Assembly (NCBI GenBank): GCA_040275425.1
Contig: JBEOKB010000143.1
Span: forward strand, 1-33,704
Reading direction: 5' to 3'
Source of the DNA: Pinisolibacter sp040275425
GTDB lineage: Bacteria > Pseudomonadota > Alphaproteobacteria > Rhizobiales > Ancalomicrobiaceae
DNA: 33,704 nt
Each line of letters starts with the position of its first letter. Positions within the stretch are counted from its first letter, which is position 1. The position numbers were made by a program, and so were the translations under genes. The notes under the pieces are model-generated. The model saw nothing but the letters and a program-made list of their open reading frames with translations, did not search any database and was not told where the DNA came from. Shown one piece after another: positions 31,276 through 33,704 of the stretch.

Positions 31276-31710
31276 TCACGTCCGGATGTAGCCGGTGACC
31301 ATCGCCACGCCCGCGACGAGGAAGAGGACACCGACGACGAATCCGAGCGGGTTGTTGCTCTTCTCCTCGCCGTCGAGAAAGGCGCGGGTGCGATCGATCG
31401 GATCGCATTTCATTCGGAGCTTCGTCCCGGCGTGCTGCCGTGCCGCCCAGGCCTCCGCCTCGCGCCGATCGCTGAAGGAGCGGATGTTGCGGCGGGTCTG
31501 ACGCGGATCGAGGGCGAGGCGAAGGGTGAGCTCGACCTCCCAAGAGACGGTCTTCGTCTCGCCGTCGTCGTTGATCCGCTCGCGGATGGCCGTGTGAACG
31601 ACTTCCGCGCCTTCGGCGGCGAGCCCGCGCGCCGCGCGCCGCCCCGACCATTCGCGCCACGACAGCACCAGGATCAACGCCGCGAAGGCGATGAACATCC
31701 ATCCGAACAT
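31276..31710 (-). CDS. Small membrane protein, DUF3592-like (second copy of the layout)
   Basis: A 144-aa protein with the same design as its downstream neighbour: an N-terminal helix (about 2-17, core MFIAFAALILVL), a polar domain with GAEVVHTAIRERI, SWEVELTLRLALD and the turn LRMKCDPIDRTRAF, and a C-terminal helix (about 123-140, GFVVGVLFLVAGVAMVTGY). The frame is open upstream to 31911, but that extension is arginine-rich noise; the ATG at 31710 with GAGG upstream is preferred. The two genes are 118 bases apart in the same direction and may be diverged duplicates, though sequence identity is low. Function is unknown. Confidence 0.7.
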   Translation of the reverse strand: MFGWMFIAFAALILVLSWREWSGRRAARGLAAEGAEVVHTAIRERINDDGETKTVSWEVELTLRLALDPRQTRRNIRSFSDRREAEAWAARQHAGTKLRMKCDPIDRTRAFLDGEEKSNNPLGFVVGVLFLVAGVAMVTGYIRT

Positions 31711-31944
31711 GGTGAGCCTCTGGTCCGAACTCGTGCGCGACGCGGGACGGCTCGAAAATCGCCGGAGTCGACCGATCACACACCGATTGAGGTCACGTCG
31801 CCGACGAAGACGACGGTCGAGGCCGACCGGCGGCGGCCCGCGCGTCCCGCGAGGGAGGGGTCGCAACTCCGCCGACCTGCGAGCGTGAATATGCCCGTGG
31901 CGCCTGAACAAATGGTGTGTGTCGGTCGGTGTCGCGCCCGGCGC

Positions 31945-32496
31945 TCAGCGCGGCGGCGGGCCGGAATAGGGCGGGGCGCCGCGATAGGAGTTGCCGCCCC
32001 ATCCGAACGGCACGAAGTTGTTGAGCATCCCCATCGCCGGGCCGAAGCTGCGGTCGAGATTGGCGGTCGAATGCTGGATCAGGCCGACGCTCGACGCCAG
32101 ATGCTGCACCGAGCCGGTCATCGACCCGACCGACTGGTTCATCACCCGGATGTCCGCCCCCATGTCGACGATCGCCCCGCGCATCGCATCGACGTTGTCG
32201 CCGATGGTCACGATCGAGGTGCGCATCGCCACCATCTCCTCGGTCATCCGCACGATCTGTTCGACCATGCGATGAGAGTCGCGCGTCAGCTGATAGATGA
32301 GCACGAAGCCGTAGAAGGCCATCACCAGCGAGCCGATCAGGATGCCGAACACCACCATCTTGAGCGAGCGTACCGCCGCCACCGCCTTGTCGAGATAGGC
32401 GACGTACTCCGGCGGATGGTAGGTCCCTGAATAGATCTGCGCCGGATAGTCGTTCTCCAGTCCGGTCTTCTTCGATGTGCTCTCTTGAGCCGCCAT
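31945..32496 (-). CDS. Membrane-anchored coiled-coil protein (unknown), with ParA-like partner
   Basis: A 183-aa protein with a short cytoplasmic N-terminus containing a YPAQIYSGTYHPPEYVAYL motif, one membrane helix at about 47-68 (VVFGILIGSLVMAFYGFVL), and a long extracytoplasmic helix at about 72-150 with regular Met, Ile and Val positions, likely a coiled coil. It ends in a Gly/Pro-rich tail (PPYSGPPPR). Ten or so methionines in the coil are notable. GGAAAGGTGA is a good ribosome site for the ATG at 32496. It starts only six bases after the stop of the ATPase gene, so the two form an operon. The topology suggests a bitopic protein that senses or braces the envelope and whose short cytoplasmic part could meet the ATPase; this is inference. 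Confidence 0.8.
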   Translation of the reverse strand: MAAQESTSKKTGLENDYPAQIYSGTYHPPEYVAYLDKAVAAVRSLKMVVFGILIGSLVMAFYGFVLIYQLTRDSHRMVEQIVRMTEEMVAMRTSIVTIGDNVDAMRGAIVDMGADIRVMNQSVGSMTGSVQHLASSVGLIQHSTANLDRSFGPAMGMLNNFVPFGWGGNSYRGAPPYSGPPPR

Positions 32497-32502
32497 TCGC
32501 CG

Positions 32503-33270
32503 TCACCTTTCCGGTGCTTCGGAAGGGGCGCGCTTGCGCTTTCCCTCGACCACGATGCGAGCCAGAGCGCCGAACTCCTCGCTCGCCTTGGATTTCTGTT
32601 CCAGTTCGAACACCGCCGCGCCTTCGCTGAGCGAGCGGCAGAAGGCGACCCGCCGTCCCAGCCGCACCGGCAGAACCGACACGGAGGCGAGCATGCCCGC
32701 GATCGCCTCGAGCGCCACCACCGCCTCGCGCGTCTCGCGGCCCTGGTCGCTCGGATCGGCGCGATTGACGAACAGCCGGATCGCGCAATGATCAGGGCGC
32801 TCGCGATCGATCGTCTTGAGATAGCGCTGGGTCGCCCAGATGTCGGCCTGACCGGGCATCACCGGCACCAGCACGAGATCGGCCCGCCCGATCGCCGCCA
32901 ACATGCCGGGCATGTCGGCCGCGCCGACGTCGACCAGGGTCCACTCGCCCTCCGCCGCCGGCGCGAGCGCGTCGAGCCGGTCGACCGGCGCCGGCAGGTC
33001 CGGCTCGAACCCGATCTCGCTGCGCACCGCGACGAGATCGGTCAGCGTCTTCTGCGGATCGAGATCGATCAGCCGAACGACCCGGCCCTGGCTCGCCAGC
33101 CAGACGGCGAGGTTGAACACCACCGTGCTCTTGCCCGACCCGCCCTTGAGATTGCCGACCACGATGAACCGGCCCGGCGCGATGGCGCCGGCGGCCTTGC
33201 GGCGACCGCCGGTCGAGGCCGGAGCCTCGCCCGCAGAACCGGTGGTGTCCTTGGTCCTGGTGGTCGCCAT
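32503..33270 (-). CDS. ParA/MinD-family ATPase
   Basis: A 255-aa P-loop ATPase of the ParA/MinD type. The deviant Walker A NLKGGSGKST (40-49) has both the signature Lys42 and the P-loop Lys47; LIDLDPQKTLTD is the switch I region and WTLVDVGAADM is Walker B. Family members of this size act in plasmid or chromosome partition, in positioning membrane machines, or, as in BcsQ, in polysaccharide secretion. A basic, low-complexity N-terminus of about 30 residues precedes the core. There is no ParB gene or parS-like repeat, and no MinC or MinE, so chromosome partition and Min are unlikely. It is six bases from the membrane coiled-coil gene and 55 bases from the TPR gene, which argues for a role in locating or regulating an envelope-spanning apparatus. 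Confidence 0.88.
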   Translation of the reverse strand: MATTRTKDTTGSAGEAPASTGGRRKAAGAIAPGRFIVVGNLKGGSGKSTVVFNLAVWLASQGRVVRLIDLDPQKTLTDLVAVRSEIGFEPDLPAPVDRLDALAPAAEGEWTLVDVGAADMPGMLAAIGRADLVLVPVMPGQADIWATQRYLKTIDRERPDHCAIRLFVNRADPSDQGRETREAVVALEAIAGMLASVSVLPVRLGRRVAFCRSLSEGAAVFELEQKSKASEEFGALARIVVEGKRKRAPSEAPER

Positions 33271-33325
33271 CGATCCATCCGCCTCCAGCGGCGAGCGCCC
33301 GGGACTCGGGTGCTCGCCGAATGCC

Positions 33326-33704
33326 TCACCGCGCCGCGTCGATCCGCTTCGCCAGATCGTCGGCCAGCGCCGCGTCGCCCTTGCGGATCGCCTCTACGAG
33401 ACCACCGGCCTCGCCCGTCCGCTTGGCCGCCACCATCGCCACACCGGCGCGGTGATAGGCCTTCGCCGCATCGGCGTGCCGACCGTTCGCCCAATGGACG
33501 TTGCCGAGCTCGCCGTTGATGGCGATGTCGTCGGGAGCCTTCGCCAGCGCCTCCTCGTATGCACGGATCGCTCCGGCGATGTCGCCGCGCCCATAGGACG
33601 CACGCGCCCGGTCGAGCGCCGACGGGGAGGGAGTGGGCGCCGCGGCCGGTTTCGTCGCGACGGGCGCCACGGGCTGCGCCGCCGGAGCGGTGGCGACCGC
33701 CGGA
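33326..33704 (-). CDS. Partial TPR-repeat protein with Pro/Ala-rich linker
   Basis: The frame enters from the right edge with no stop, so the N-terminus is missing; 126 residues are visible. The first 30 or so are Pro/Ala-rich (VATAPAAQPVAPVATKPAA), a linker after a domain or membrane anchor outside the window. Then come two tetratricopeptide repeats, ARASYGRGDIAGAIRAYEEA and a second around ELGNVHWANGRHADAAKAY, with a third helix pair at the end. A GTG at 33670 could start a short 114-aa version, but the in-frame linker upstream makes a longer protein more likely. It is the first visible gene of the ATPase and coiled-coil operon and may be its scaffold. Confidence 0.75.
   Translation of the reverse strand, partial: PAVATAPAAQPVAPVATKPAAAPTPSPSALDRARASYGRGDIAGAIRAYEEALAKAPDDIAINGELGNVHWANGRHADAAKAYHRAGVAMVAAKRTGEAGGLVEAIRKGDAALADDLAKRIDAAR

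Noticed and set aside
31711..31911. N-terminal extension of the second DUF3592-like gene
   Set aside because: Arg-rich sequence with no signal, and the ATG at 31710 leads directly into a membrane helix with a ribosome site.
32503..33270. Chromosome partition locus (parAB/parS) at the right end
   Set aside because: The ATPase is ParA-like, but there is no ParB gene next to it and no repeated parS-like palindrome in view.
1..33704. Mobile elements, prophage, CRISPR array or toxin-antitoxin pair
   Set aside because: I found no transposase, integrase, direct-repeat array or spaced short repeats, and base composition is even. The tRNA-Asp gene has no visible integrated element or repeated 3' end beside it.

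Overview
This window reads as chromosomal DNA of a GC-rich alphaproteobacterium, most probably in the Hyphomicrobiales (Rhizobiales). The case rests on a complete 14-gene nuo cluster of alphaproteobacterial type (separate nuoC and nuoD, NuoG without the N7 cysteines) followed by birA, an RNase J gene, methylmalonyl-CoA epimerase and a DUF1467 gene. I recall that order from rhizobial genomes; no database was searched. I see no insertion sequence, phage gene, CRISPR array or composition break, so this looks like core chromosome with a few accessory genes at the right end.

Layout. (1) 1-8587: a truncated coiled-coil membrane protein on the minus strand diverges from glmU and glmS, which supply two enzymes of UDP-GlcNAc synthesis. 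A class III aminotransferase follows, then on the minus strand a GT-B glycosyltransferase, a YafJ-type class II glutamine amidotransferase and a tRNA-Asp gene with a good promoter and terminator. (2) 8588-9209: a gene-free region with a long, structured candidate leader for nuo. (3) 9210-24751: nuoA to nuoN on the plus strand, interrupted by three small extra genes: a two-helix membrane protein between nuoC and nuoD, a cysteine-rich 86-aa protein locked between nuoD and nuoE by 4-base overlaps at both ends, and another two-helix membrane protein between nuoH and nuoI. (4) 24748-28090: birA and rnj are joined to nuoN by 4-base overlaps, then mce and DUF1467. (5) 28205-30736: a solitary molybdopterin oxidoreductase and a small secreted four-cysteine protein. 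(6) 30747-33704, minus strand: two small membrane proteins of similar design, then a membrane coiled-coil protein, a ParA/MinD-like ATPase and a truncated TPR protein that look like one operon.

Functionally, the core makes the NADH:quinone oxidoreductase (complex I), and its transcript probably extends into biotin ligation and RNA turnover. The points that most deserve follow-up are the three small genes inside nuo, above all the cysteine-rich one; the histidine-rich loop inserted in NuoL; and the partly visible ATPase/TPR/coiled-coil operon at the right edge. Start codons were chosen by ribosome-binding-site spacing and family length. Functions are by recognition of motifs, not by search.
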